Shown piece by piece: positions 11,400 through 22,796 of a stretch of 64,000 nucleotides of DNA. The position numbers were made by a program, and so were the translations under genes. Numbering within the stretch: position 1 is the first letter of the stretch; every line of letters begins with the position of its first letter. The stretch is from Colwellia sp. (GTDB taxonomy: Bacteria > Pseudomonadota > Gammaproteobacteria > Enterobacterales > Alteromonadaceae), in contig NVWU01000016.1 in the NCBI GenBank assembly GCA_002733765.1, positions 1 through 64,000 of the forward strand, written 5' to 3'. The notes beneath the pieces are model-generated. The model was not told the DNA's origin and made no database searches. It saw only the letters and a program-made list of their open reading frames with translations.

Positions 11400-11984
11400 A
11401 TGTGGACATTACCTAATCAAATAACGTTATTTCGGATCATATTGATCCCTATTTTTCTGATTGTTTTCTATTTACCTTTATCATGGAGTCATTTTGGCGC
11501 TTTTGCCATTTTTTGGTTAGCTGCTGTTAGTGACATACTTGATGGTTATCTAGCTAGAAAATTAAATCAGTCCTCAGCTTTTGGTGCTTTTATTGACCCA
11601 GTAGCGGATAAACTTATGGTTGTCGCTGCGCTAGTGATGATAGTACATGATTATCAAACTTGGTTAGTCGCTATCCCTGCCATCATTATGATTGCGCGAG
11701 AAGTATTCATTAGCGCTCTAAGAGAGTTTATGTCTTCTCGCGGTAAACGAGATATTGTTGCCGTCTCTAATATGGGCAAATATAAAACAGCAGCGCAAAT
11801 GTTGGCTATTATGGGATTAATATGGCGACCTGATTACGATATACCGCTATATTTCTTTTACTTCCCACACGTGATTTTAAATTATGCCTCATACGGGCTT
11901 TATTTTATTGCGACTATTTTGACTCTTTCAACGTTAATTGATTATTTTAAAGCCGCATGGCCAGAACTAAAAGCAAATACATAA
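11400..11984 (+). CDS. pgsA: CDP-diacylglycerol--glycerol-3-phosphate 3-phosphatidyltransferase
   Basis: 194 aa, CDP-alcohol phosphotransferase motif (SDILDGYLARKLNQSSAFGAFIDPVADK). Confidence 0.94.
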   Translation: MWTLPNQITLFRIILIPIFLIVFYLPLSWSHFGAFAIFWLAAVSDILDGYLARKLNQSSAFGAFIDPVADKLMVVAALVMIVHDYQTWLVAIPAIIMIAREVFISALREFMSSRGKRDIVAVSNMGKYKTAAQMLAIMGLIWRPDYDIPLYFFYFPHVILNYASYGLYFIATILTLSTLIDYFKAAWPELKANT

Positions 11985-12231
11985 TTAGTAAAAACTTATT
12001 CGCTTTAATTAAAAACGTTATTATTTTCTTTAAAATGCTAATAATGGCAACTTAAAGTAAAAAAAAGCATCAAACAAGCTGCTTTTTGAGCAGTCGAAAT
12101 AAAAAAGAGATTTAATAGTTGACTGTCACGTAATACGATGTAGAATGCGTTTTCGTTGACAGGGAGTCAGCGAATGAAGTTACTGGATAGAGCAATCTAA
12201 CTAGGCGTTTCAAAACTACAAAATATATCAA

Positions 12232-12307
12232 GCGGCTGTAGCTCAGCTGGTAGAGCATCACGTTGCCAACGTGAATGTCACGAGTTCGAGTCTCGTTAGC
12301 CGCTCCA
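12232..12307 (+). tRNA. tRNA-Gly (GCC)
   Basis: GCGGCTGTAGCTCAGCTGGTAGAGCATCACGTTGCCAACGTG...CGCTCCA, CCA encoded. Confidence 0.95.
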
Positions 12308-12383
12308 ATATATTTAGTAGGTAGATTTTCCAATGATAAGATATATATCATAAATGAAATTACTCAACTCGTGTTGATAAAAT

Positions 12384-12457
12384 GGCGGGTTGGCAGAGTG
12401 GCTATGCAGCGGATTGCAAATCCGTGTACACCAGTTCGATTCTGGTATCCGCCTCCA
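12384..12457 (+). tRNA. tRNA-Cys (GCA)
   Basis: GGCGGGTTGGCAGAGTGGCTATGCAGCGGATTGCAAATCCG...GCCTCCA. Confidence 0.95.
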
Positions 12458-12461
12458 TTTT

Positions 12462-12546
12462 GCCCGGGTGGTGGAATTGGTAGACACAAGGGATTTAAAA
12501 TCCCTCGCCGAAAAGCGTGCCGGTTCAAGTCCGGCTCCGGGTACCA
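12462..12546 (+). tRNA. tRNA-Leu (TAA)
   Basis: 85 nt with long variable arm, GGGATTTAAAATCCC anticodon arm. Confidence 0.95.
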
Positions 12547-12698
12547 TTTCATCAACAGAAAGTTGAGAGTAAAAAAAGAAAAAGTGTGTTAGTAGTTGTT
12601 AAAAAACGATTTATACGCTAGAATTCGCGCTCATTTTTAACAAAGTGAATGTGAAGAATTAAATTAGGGATTTTTCCTAAACAGTAAATATATATGAA

Positions 12699-12774
12699 GC
12701 GGCTGTAGCTCAGCTGGTAGAGCATCACGTTGCCAACGTGAATGTCACGAGTTCGAGTCTCGTTAGCCGCTCCA
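12699..12774 (+). tRNA. tRNA-Gly (GCC), copy 2
   Basis: Identical to 12232-12307. Confidence 0.95.
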
Positions 12775-12805
12775 AATTTTTTTAATGTTTTAAAGCTCTA
12801 ATGAA

Positions 12806-12881
12806 GCGGCTGTAGCTCAGCTGGTAGAGCATCACGTTGCCAACGTGAATGTCACGAGTTCGAGTCTCGTTAGCCGCTCCA
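12806..12881 (+). tRNA. tRNA-Gly (GCC), copy 3
   Basis: Identical to 12232-12307. Confidence 0.95.
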
Positions 12882-12988
12882 AATTTTTATAATTTCATGG
12901 CAAGTTGTCAATCAGCAATGATAAATGAATTTATAAAGAGTAGGTACCAACCTACTATAAAAATACTCCCCTTATCGAAAGATACAAT

Positions 12989-13073
12989 GCCCGGGTGGTG
13001 GAATTGGTAGACACAAGGGATTTAAAATCCCTCGCCGAAAAGCGTGCCGGTTCAAGTCCGGCTCCGGGTACCA
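12989..13073 (+). tRNA. tRNA-Leu (TAA), copy 2
   Basis: Identical to 12462-12546. Confidence 0.95.
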
Positions 13074-13561
13074 TCTTCTTTATCAAGAAGATAATAGTTA
13101 AACTGTCATAAGATAAAAATTATTTTATATTTGATTATCAATCAGTTATATTTAAATAATATTTTTATCATTGTAAAATAATTCATTTTCAAATTATCAG
13201 TTTCCTGTAAAACCAACGTTAACACCAATAACTTAAATTCCTTGTTTTACTCATTTTATACGCTTTGAAACCGTCATGATTTTGGCCTAAATTTACGCTT
13301 ATCCACTTTTTTAACTCCATATCTAACAAAAAATCTCCTGTCTTCGTACGGTTCATCTCCTGCTGTAGCCGCGCTTCCGGTCTATACCACGGAAATTTTT
13401 AGTTGATTCTTTCTCACTAAATGTACTTTAAGTAAACATAAGCAACCACTTAAACTCAATTGTTTAAGAGCCATATCCGAACGGGAGAATCTTATTGGAT
13501 AATTACATTAAGTTAGCCTCCTAGTTGTATCACTAAGGCCAGTTATTAACATTCATTGTTT

Positions 13562-14572
13562 CTAGTAAGTAACATTATCCTTTAGCTGATTTATCGCAAA
13601 GGTAAAATTAATTTTATATTCATAGAATCTATTGTTTTTATGCTTCTTTATTTTTCGTTTTGCATCGTAGATCGCAGAAGCTGCAAGGTTTTTAGTTAGT
13701 AGCTTAGCGTGTAAGTCTTGTAAAGCAGCTTCAACAGAAACGCTAGAATAATTCTCAATATTGAGGCGACTTTTCAATACTTTATAATCTTCTTTAACTC
13801 CCCTGCGTTGGTGATATAAATTAGCGAAAAGAGCAGTAGGATAAGCTTGCAGATCTGTTAATGATGAAACCAAAACCTCTGGCTCACCTGATGGTAGGTC
13901 AACTCGTACTAATCGTAAACGTAGTGATTCTGTCGATATTTTATCTTTTCTACATCGACGAAGAGACTTCTCGATACAAGGAAAATCAACGACATCACTA
14001 TATTTTCCACTTTCTAAGAAGGCTTTAACAACATTAGAGCTTTTAACAATACGCATGCAGAAATCAACATTTTTTAGCGGATGGTATTTATAAAACTAAA
14101 CGGCAGGGTAACCTCTGTCATAAACGACTAAGTCGTCTGTTTGGGTTTTATTTAAATGCTTGAGCGCCATTTCAGGCTCTCCTATTGAATGGCTTTCTAT
14201 CTGTAAATTTAGGGTAATATTATTCTAAACATCATAAAGTTGAGAAAGGCGAACATGAGGCATAGCAGCATGTGAATGAGCTTTACCGAAATGCTCAAGT
14301 AGTTCGTTAGAAATAGGTAATTGTGTGACTGAGCCATCAACCGCTAACAATCTATGGCCTTGCCGTTTATCAATGGTTCCAGCTTTATAGAATGTTTGAA
14401 CTAAATCATCGTTTAATTCAATAAATGCCTGATGAGATAGTTTCATTCTGGCTTTACAAAAAGCAGCGGTGCTAACTGATTTTGTTGACAAATAGCTATC
14501 ATCGATAACATTGAAAAACCGAACGAGTTCAGCTTTAATTGAACCATTAAGAGCATTCAACATAAAACTCAT
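13562..14572 (-). pseudogene. IS4-like transposase pseudogene
   Basis: Two ORFs in one frame (115 aa and 164 aa) separated by in-frame TAG codons at 14225-14227 and 14096-14098; joined frame reads IS4-like motifs (KLSHQAF..., VVYDRGYPA, LYHQRRGVKEDYKVLKSRL). Confidence 0.85.
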
Positions 14573-14952
14573 TAAGCGAGGAAAAGTAAGCGTGCGATTT
14601 CGAGTGAAATCTGTAGATTTTTTGTGGTGACTTTATAAAAACTCAGTTGAATGAATTTTATTGGTTAACTTTTGTGCTATTTGAATTTAATACTGAATAG
14701 CTCATTAGTGATTTCTCTATATTTTTAATTCATAGGCAGGTTATCAGCTAGCTAACCTATTATAAATGCGTAAATTAAGCTTAAGTTAATGACATTGAAG
14801 TGCGCATTGAAGACATAAAGTCTCATACCCTATGGCGATCTTGGTGGGTAGCGCCTTATTGGCGTTCTGATTTCTGGAAGAGCCAAAGGATTATAGAGTA
14901 ATTTATTATTCTTTTTACTCCAAAATAAAAGTATCTTGATATTGAGTTAAAC

Positions 14953-15882
14953 TCAAAAGTCGCCGTATAAATAGATAGCTAGCGGAATAAAGATTATAGA
15001 AACAAGGGTGGATAAAAATACTGCTAAACTGGCTTTTTCAGGTTTGGCATTAAGTAATACAGCCAAAGTAACCGTATTGCCCGCCAGTGGTACAATAGAG
15101 AATAAAAAAAGTACTTTGTATAAATCTTCATTTAAAAATTGCAAATATGTTTTATCTATATATATAAACCCCAACATCGCAAGTGGCCAAAAGACAAATT
15201 TTATGATAAATGTGATGCTTATGAATTTTTTATCAAAGTTATCCGGATTGCTTTTTAAACCCAATAGTCCCATGCCCAACATCATCATTCCCAGTATTCC
15301 GTATGCACCCTTGAACTGCGCAGTATAAGCACTGATTTCTTCTGGTATTTTCAAGCCGGCCAAATTACAAATAATTCCTAAGATAAACGCATAAAGTATT
15401 GGCAGTCTCGATATTTTTTTCAGCGATTCTTTCACACTAAAATTTCCCTTTGCAGTGACATAAAAGCCTGTGCTGCTTTCATATAAAAGAGATGCCATAA
15501 CGGTAAAAATATAAATGTCTGCCAAAGTGGGTGGAAAAAATATAATTGCCAAGGGAATACCAAAATATCCTGTGTTTCCTGTTCCAGCACTGAAAGCTAG
15601 AATATTTCCCGTGGGATTATCCCAGGATTTTCCCCAAATATAAAGTGAGGCAAAAGCTAAAATAGAACAAAATACATACAGAAATATCGGTAAAATAGCA
15701 ATTGCAAAATCAATTTTTACACTGATGGCTGCTGAAAAAACCACAATAGGACCCAAAATATAAATCAGCAAAGCGGCTATTGATTCTCTTTGAACATGTA
15801 AAAGTTTTGAAGATAAAAAACCTAACATTACGTTTATATACAATGGGAATATTTTAATTAATATAATGAAAAAAAGTGTCAT
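14953..15882 (-). CDS. AEC-family (auxin efflux carrier-like) transporter
   Basis: 309 aa, ~10 hydrophobic helices, AEC-like GNTGYFGIPLA motif. Confidence 0.75.
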   Translation of the reverse strand: MTLFFIILIKIFPLYINVMLGFLSSKLLHVQRESIAALLIYILGPIVVFSAAISVKIDFAIAILPIFLYVFCSILAFASLYIWGKSWDNPTGNILAFSAGTGNTGYFGIPLAIIFFPPTLADIYIFTVMASLLYESSTGFYVTAKGNFSVKESLKKISRLPILYAFILGIICNLAGLKIPEEISAYTAQFKGAYGILGMMMLGMGLLGLKSNPDNFDKKFISITFIIKFVFWPLAMLGFIYIDKTYLQFLNEDLYKVLFLFSIVPLAGNTVTLAVLLNAKPEKASLAVFLSTLVSIIFIPLAIYLYGDF

Positions 15883-16509
15883 TAATTATCCTAAAGAAAA
15901 AGTAATTTATATTTGTTCATATACCACAGATGAATGTTTGCTTATAACATTACAAAAATGCTGGATAGGGAAATATGGGACACGTATTAAAACTGATCAA
16001 AATTCAATCAGTTTTAATAGCCATGCCTTTAGGGCGTAATTTAACACCAATAAACTAGCTGTGCAAGAAATGTGCATTTGTTTGTTTTTAGCTATGAAAT
16101 CAATAGATAAGACTAATTTAGAAAGCCTAAGAAAAAATAAACTGAAATAAATAAATTACACCACTCAATTTAGACCACCGTAACTAGATTTTTGTGATAA
16201 CGCCATAGATATATTGTGCTAATGTCAGCTATATCTGGAGATAGTAAGCATGATTTTGATGTGTTTATAATCAAAAATTTTGACAGATCTGTGGCAAAAG
16301 TTAGCGTTTTGAAATGGACTCTCACAGGTAACAATGAGCTCAGGCTGTGTGAAAACTAATAAACAGCTGTACGTTCACGCATTATTTTTGTTTTGTGAGA
16401 ATGGGGAATACTGTAAAGTGGTTAAGATAACCCCCTGTGTCAGAATAGCAGTACCCTGACCTTTTTATTATCATTAATTGTAGTTAAGATGTCTAAACTA
16501 TAACAATAA

Positions 16510-17103
16510 TTAATGTAATTTAGATAATATTTCTTCAAATAATATCTGCATTAATTTGCCACCATTTTCACTGCTCCAATCTTGAGCAAGTTCAGAAATT
16601 AATTGATTTGTCGATGTTAGTGTTACCCCATGACTTTCCATTCTTCTTAATGCTGTTTCATCGGCTAACGTTGTTGGAGATCCAGAACCATCAACAACAA
16701 CCTGCACATTGTAATCACCATTTTGCGCTGTGATTGCAGGGTAAACCACACAAACATCTGTGGTGATACCAGCAATGATTATATTTTTTCGTCCTGTTGC
16801 TTTAACCGCAGCCGCAAAGATTTTGTCTTTCATACTGTCAACAATGCCTGCACGAACAATTCGATTCTCATATGCTTCAGGTACCGCTTTTATTAATTCT
16901 TCAAAGAGTGGACCTTGGGCTTGATCTTCCATGCTCGATGTTAAAATTAATGGCATGCCTGTTTCTTTTGCTGCACGTGCTAAAGCTACGGTATTCTTTT
17001 TTATTTCTTCGAGTGCTATTGACTGCACCCAACCCATTGTTCCTACTTGATGATCAATAAGTAACATAACTGAGTTTTCTGGGGTAAAATTGATGGTATT
17101 CAT
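16510..17103 (-). CDS. Isochorismatase-family cysteine hydrolase (YcaC-like)
   Basis: MLLIDHQVG...GMPLILTSS...AGITTDVCVVYPA; start ATG at 17103 preferred over the longer ORF. Confidence 0.85.
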   Translation of the reverse strand: MNTINFTPENSVMLLIDHQVGTMGWVQSIALEEIKKNTVALARAAKETGMPLILTSSMEDQAQGPLFEELIKAVPEAYENRIVRAGIVDSMKDKIFAAAVKATGRKNIIIAGITTDVCVVYPAITAQNGDYNVQVVVDGSGSPTTLADETALRRMESHGVTLTSTNQLISELAQDWSSENGGKLMQILFEEILSKLH

Positions 17104-17125
17104 AATAGACCTCTTTTTTGAATGT

Positions 17126-17952
17126 TTAGGTATTTTTCTGTTGTGTTTGTATTTGTTTAATACGCCGTACTCCGGCAATTAAATTTTCTGTGTTGCTGTG
17201 AACAGATGAACCATTACTGATGATCGTTTGATTAAGCGGGGCACCTGAAATTATTAAGAATTCGGCATCTTGCTGTGCTGTTTTCACTACTATTGGCTCG
17301 ACTCCTTTTCGAAGATGGCAAGTTCACCCTCTGATATCTGAATATTTTCTATGATCACAGCACCATGACGAACATAAATGAAAGCTGTAGTTTGACTTTG
17401 TTCAATGGAATAAACCCAGTGGCTATTTGCCTTTAAATTGGTATGTAGGTAGGTCATATCAACAGGTGCTTGGGCGGGGCTTTTTTTGTTTTTGTAATGA
17501 CCAACAATAACTTTTGTTGTTGCGCCTAGCTCTTTTATTATTGGCAGTTCACCTTGTTGAACTGTTGAATATGTAACAGGTCCTAATTCTTGACCTTTGA
17601 CTGGTAAGGCTGTCCAAAGTTGAAAGGCATCAGCGACTTTATTGTTTGAATGCACTGTTTCTTTATGTAATACACCAGCACCTGCCGACATAATTTGGAC
17701 GCCGCCTGCCTGTAGAAAACCGTCATGACCGCTGGTATCTTCATGTTCAATATCGCCAATTTGTGGGTAACTTATTGTTGCTACGCCAGAGTGACCATGA
17801 AAGCCAAAACCTGCTATGCCTTCAACTTGTGGAATATAAAAATGATCCCATAATACGAAAGGGTTGAGATCTGCGATATTGGCAGCGTTAACATAACTAC
17901 TCACAGGACCATGTTTAGTACCACTTCTAATTTCACTGATTTGCCGGTTCAT
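17126..17952 (-). pseudogene. Pirin-family protein, apparently frameshifted near the C-terminus
   Basis: ORF 17290-17952 ends GELAIFEKESSQ*, but the next frame continues EPIVVKTAQQDAEFLIISGAPLNQTIISNG...QQKNT* to 17126. Confidence 0.75.
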
Positions 17953-18062
17953 TTTGTTTTTTTCCTTTCCCTAAATGCGTTTGACTAATGTTATGACAAG
18001 TTATAGCCTTTGATTAGATGAAGTATTCGGGTTTTAAAATCCCATTTTTGTGAGTAATTGAA

Positions 18063-18962
18063 ATGAACTTGAATGATATCAAAGTATTTATCAGTGTTAT
18101 TGAGGCTGAGAGTTTTGCCGGCGCGAGTAAAGTATTGTCGATGCCTTCAACAACGGTTAGCAGAAAAGTACAGATGCTTGAAGAAAATTTAGGGGTGAAG
18201 TTGGTTCATCGAAGTACGCGTAAATTGTCTTTGACTGAGGAAGGGCTTAGCTATTTTCAATTATGTCAGCAGCACATCGTTGCTATTGAAGAAGCTAACG
18301 ATTTTATTATGCAGGCTCAAGCTGAACCTAAAGGTAAGATCAGGATCACATCTCCTTTAGATTTTGCTATTGAGTATGTACAACCATGGATAGTTGAATT
18401 TTTAAAGCAATATCCTGAAATCAGTATTGAACTTGATACCTCTGATTCCTATGTTGATATGGTAGAAGCGCGAATTGATATAGCCTTTCGTTCTGGCACA
18501 TTAAAAGACTCTTCGTTAATTGCTAGAAGAATAGGACCTAAACAAAATGTTTGCTGTGCTAGTCCTGAACTTTTGAAGGCGAAAGGGGGAATTCGTACAC
18601 CTGAAGATCTTGAAAAGCATGATTGTTTGATTATGGGCAAATCTCTAGCCCAAAATACGTGGCAGTTTATTAAGGAAGGTAAAATATTAGATGTTTCAGT
18701 AACAGGACGGTATGCCTCAAATAGTATGAATTTAGTCATTAAATCAGCATTAAATGGTTTAGGAGTTGCTTATGTGCCTATCGCTTTAATTAAGCCTTAT
18801 CTCGACAATGGTCAGCTTACCTTAGTATTAAAAAATTATGGCACACCAGTTTCTAATATGTTTATTATTTATCAATCTCACCGATATATGGCTAAACCAA
18901 TTAGATTCTTTGTTGATCATGTGATGGAAAAAGTGACACCAAAGCCACCTTGGGCGATGTGA
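18063..18962 (+). CDS. LysR-family transcriptional regulator
   Basis: 299 aa, N-terminal LysR HTH; divergent from the pirin/isochorismatase genes. Confidence 0.9.
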   Translation: MNLNDIKVFISVIEAESFAGASKVLSMPSTTVSRKVQMLEENLGVKLVHRSTRKLSLTEEGLSYFQLCQQHIVAIEEANDFIMQAQAEPKGKIRITSPLDFAIEYVQPWIVEFLKQYPEISIELDTSDSYVDMVEARIDIAFRSGTLKDSSLIARRIGPKQNVCCASPELLKAKGGIRTPEDLEKHDCLIMGKSLAQNTWQFIKEGKILDVSVTGRYASNSMNLVIKSALNGLGVAYVPIALIKPYLDNGQLTLVLKNYGTPVSNMFIIYQSHRYMAKPIRFFVDHVMEKVTPKPPWAM

Positions 18963-19493
18963 AATTTAACCTGAACTTGAGGGATATATGGATGTGTTTT
19001 ATACCGCTTTATACTTTTATTTATGTTGTTTAAGTTATGTTTAAGTTATGTTTATTATTGGGGTTTAGGAGTAATATATTTATGGATTTAAATCGTTTCA
19101 TTCAAGAATAGCCCTATTTTAGGGTAAAATAAAATTATTAAACTTAAAATTTTTATATGAACGACAAGTCGAAGTTTAAGCTAATCAACACCCTGATAAA
19201 ACCGATATAGGTAGGATTAAGAATGATTTTGACTTTTTTAGACTACCAATTTTGCAAAGCAAAAATCGATTTTAAAAGAATATTACAAAAGCACATTTGT
19301 CGATTAATGCAGCTTTATGAGAAAAAAAGCATTAACCTAATTGAAAGGTGCTTCTTGATGGTTACCGACAACATTGGGTTACATGGGGTTATTCAGGCAT
19401 ACCGTTGTCGATAATTGATTTTATGTAAAAATATAAATTTCATTAAGGTTAAAATTATATATAAAGTAGCTCACTTCATTAATGAAATGGGTA

Positions 19494-22400
19494 TTATTTT
19501 GCTTTTAAACTAAGTGGTAGCGTTATTTCTGATTTTTCAATATTTGCATGCTTGTTTTCAAGTTCAATACTACTGTCGAGTAAAAACACATTAACACTTG
19601 GTACTTGAGCGGTTTCAATCAGATATTTTTGAATTTGTAATGCACGTTGTTTTGCCAACATTAAATATTCAGCATCTGTTATAGGTGTTTCAGCAAGAAT
19701 ATATTTTATTGCATCGTTAAAAATTTGTTCTTTTTCTTGTTCTTGCTCTTTTTTGGTTAAGGTGGGACTAAAATCTTCTTTATTTGATGGTGCTTTTTTA
19801 AGGTTTGTTTGTTCTGTTTTTTTATTCAAAGAATGGTAATAAGTGACTAACGATGTTTTCTCATTTTCGGTGACTACGTCAGATAATGTTCTAGGTGTTA
19901 ATTGTAATTGCTTTAATATTTTTGCATACGCCATTTCGTCATGATCAATTAAGTTTGAGCTTAATCCTCTTATTTCTATATATAAAGAAGGTCTTTGTAG
20001 TAATGCTTTGGCAAGAGAATTCAGTTTACTTTGTTCATTTTTATTAATTTCAAAATTATTTGCAGTAAAAATGACATGGTCAAAATTGTTATTATCTCCC
20101 TCAACTAAATTTGCTAACGCTTTAAAAGGAGAGCTTATAATACCGCTAATCAAATTGCCCAATGCACCCCAAATCAAACTTGAGTAACGAAAATCTGGGT
20201 TATTAATGTCGCCTCGGATAGGTAAATTAAACTCTATTATACCATTAGCGTCTTTTAGCAGCGATAAGGCAAGTTTGATGGGTAAGCTTGTCGCTTCTTC
20301 GCTATTAACAACGTCGCCTAAGGTGAGTTGGTCTAAAGTCACCTTATTTTCTGCAACAAGCTTATTTTTAGAAAGTTTATAATTTAATCCTAAACTCAGT
20401 TTACCTTTATCTATTTTATAGCCAGCAAACTTACCACTATAAGGTGTAAATGTTGTTAACTCTATTCCTTTAAATAGCATGTCAATATCAGTAAAAGCAT
20501 CATGGCTTAGTGGGTTTATAGCGCCTTTAATAATAACAGGCGCGTATTTATCTATTTTACCTTTTAAGTCTATTTTTGCTCTGCTGTCATTATTGGAAGA
20601 TAACCCTGTTATGTCACCGTTTAAATTATAAATTCCGGCGCTAAATTTTGGCGTTAGTGAACTGTCTGAGAAATGTAACTTTCCATTAACTATGTTGATT
20701 TTATTAATATCAGCAGTAAAGTTGTTTTTTTCTGAGGTTACATCAGTTTTTACTTCAGAGTTAATATTTGTCGTCTCGGAATTAGACGTAGTAGTTTTTT
20801 CAGCGATCAGTAATTGTTGAATATTGGTAGTACCACCTTCATTAATGACTAAACGTAAAAAAGGTGCCTTAATGTTAATGGCGGTCAAGGTCAAATTTTG
20901 CTCAGGATAACTAAATTCAATATCGTCTAATATTAAGCTCTCCCAACTTAGAAATTCTTCATTTAACTTAGTTTCGATGACATTTAGTGAACTTATTTCA
21001 ATATCGCCATTAATCTGCAATAAGGGAATGGTCTTGGCAGCGTCAATATTAATGTTTAAGTTTGTGGTTAATTCGCCATTAAGTATTTTCATATTTGCAA
21101 CTGAATTGATATAAGGCTGGAAATTTTTTAAGGATATTTGTTCTGTGTCTATCGCAAGGGATAACTGTTTAGATTTAGGTTTTATTGTGCCTTTTACCTT
21201 AATAATCCCTTGATTATTAAAGCGTATATTTGACGATAGTAATGCTAATTCATCGGTAAAAGGCTTTAAATGTTCAATGGTTAATGACTTTATCGTTAGG
21301 TCATGAATGGCAGAGGGAAATACTGAACTGTCGTTAATAACAATATTATTGTTGCTTGTGTTGATGGCCTTTATTTCTAAATCCCAGTTCTCACGCTTAT
21401 TCTCATGATGACTTACTACTGTGTGGCTTTTAATTGAGCTGTCGATTTGACCCGTTTTGGTTGAGCTAATTGATTGATTTAATTTTTGTAATACAAATAA
21501 GTCTTCAATATCAAACTTTGCTGATTTGTTTTTGTTAATAGCAATGAAGCTGTCTTTATGAGAAATACTATTAATTAATATTTTTTTATCTGTTGAACTC
21601 AATTGTTCAAGATCTAATCTAAGCTCATCCAAGCTAATCATTTTTTTGTTGTCTGCTTGGCGATGAATCTCTAACGTTGAAATTGTCGCGATTAAATTAT
21701 TGATAGAAAATTGTGGTTCTTCGCCGGAAAAATTAAAGTCATAGTGACCATTAACCTTTAATGACCCTTTAGTAATATTGAATAATATTCTTTTTTGTAA
21801 ATAATCAGAAATAACGTGTAATTGACTGACTAAACTAATATCACCTGAAGATTTAAGCGGAGATAAACTAAATTTCCCCTGCCAATTAAGTTCTGTACCT
21901 TGTGATGTTTTAGCCTTCACATGGTGGATATTATTGTCACCCGCTTTAGTGGAAAAGTTATCCAGTGCAACCGTAATTTCTTTAATTTGATGGTGGTAGG
22001 CTATTTTTCTATTCAGATCACTGAAGTTGATTATCCCTTCATTGTGGCGAAATTTATCTATTGATAAAATCCAAGCAGAGTCACTCGAATTTTCATTTTC
22101 ATTTGAGGACGAAGCGTTATTCAAAATGATATCTTGAAAATTATATTCACCATTAGCAAGTATTATTACGCTAATGCTTGGTTTGTTAATAATTATTTCA
22201 TCAAAGGCGAGTGTTTTTTGTATCAGAGGTAACGCTTGAACATTTAAGGTTAATAGATCAAAACCAAGTAATTGATCGGTATGCTTACCCGTAATACTGA
22301 AGCCTTTTAAGGTAATGGATAAAGTGAATGGGTTAAATTCGATTACTTCTAATTGGGTGTGTCGTTCTAATTTTTCCGTCAATGTATCAATAACAAGTGG

Positions 22401-22520
22401 TTTTAATATCAGAGGTAAAATAAAAAAGCCTGTTATGGCATAAATTAATACAACTATGCCACTATAAATTAAGCCTTTAATGCGTTTATTTAATACAGTA
22501 AATTTTTGCCAAATAATCAT
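19494..22520 (-). CDS. DUF748/AsmA-like large envelope protein
   Basis: 1008 aa, N-terminal TM helix, AsmA-like repeats, C-terminal OmpA-like segment. Confidence 0.75.
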   Translation of the reverse strand: MIIWQKFTVLNKRIKGLIYSGIVVLIYAITGFFILPLILKPLVIDTLTEKLERHTQLEVIEFNPFTLSITLKGFSITGKHTDQLLGFDLLTLNVQALPLIQKTLAFDEIIINKPSISVIILANGEYNFQDIILNNASSSNENENSSDSAWILSIDKFRHNEGIINFSDLNRKIAYHHQIKEITVALDNFSTKAGDNNIHHVKAKTSQGTELNWQGKFSLSPLKSSGDISLVSQLHVISDYLQKRILFNITKGSLKVNGHYDFNFSGEEPQFSINNLIATISTLEIHRQADNKKMISLDELRLDLEQLSSTDKKILINSISHKDSFIAINKNKSAKFDIEDLFVLQKLNQSISSTKTGQIDSSIKSHTVVSHHENKRENWDLEIKAINTSNNNIVINDSSVFPSAIHDLTIKSLTIEHLKPFTDELALLSSNIRFNNQGIIKVKGTIKPKSKQLSLAIDTEQISLKNFQPYINSVANMKILNGELTTNLNINIDAAKTIPLLQINGDIEISSLNVIETKLNEEFLSWESLILDDIEFSYPEQNLTLTAINIKAPFLRLVINEGGTTNIQQLLIAEKTTTSNSETTNINSEVKTDVTSEKNNFTADINKINIVNGKLHFSDSSLTPKFSAGIYNLNGDITGLSSNNDSRAKIDLKGKIDKYAPVIIKGAINPLSHDAFTDIDMLFKGIELTTFTPYSGKFAGYKIDKGKLSLGLNYKLSKNKLVAENKVTLDQLTLGDVVNSEEATSLPIKLALSLLKDANGIIEFNLPIRGDINNPDFRYSSLIWGALGNLISGIISSPFKALANLVEGDNNNFDHVIFTANNFEINKNEQSKLNSLAKALLQRPSLYIEIRGLSSNLIDHDEMAYAKILKQLQLTPRTLSDVVTENEKTSLVTYYHSLNKKTEQTNLKKAPSNKEDFSPTLTKKEQEQEKEQIFNDAIKYILAETPITDAEYLMLAKQRALQIQKYLIETAQVPSVNVFLLDSSIELENKHANIEKSEITLPLSLKAK

Positions 22521-22796
22521 AATTAACTCATTTTTATACTTATTCAGATAGGGGTGAGGAGGTGATAAATAATAACTATCTAATCATTTTATGATGTAAG
22601 TTACCATTATTTTTATATGTTAAAGCTTAAGCCATAGTCTCTTTTATCTATCCGGCACTTAAGGTAGCTACTTAGTAATAACAAACCCCATACTTTGTGA
22701 GTAGGCTTATTTCATCCTTAAGGCTTACATCTGCATAGGGAAATTAATAATATAATATCAATGAGTATTTTAGTTATATTATATAAAGGAAATAAA

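Noticed and set aside
12112-12592. Overlapping ORFs on both strands (79, 105, 77, 63 aa)
   Set aside because: They lie over the tRNA-Gly, tRNA-Cys and tRNA-Leu genes and are translations of tRNA sequence.
13340-13385. cgtacggttc motif reminiscent of group II intron domain V
   Set aside because: No matching 5' half of domain V and no reverse transcriptase ORF nearby.
17104-17178. N-terminal extension of the isochorismatase ORF
   Set aside because: It overlaps the frameshifted pirin tail; MNTINFTPENSVMLLIDHQ is the natural start.
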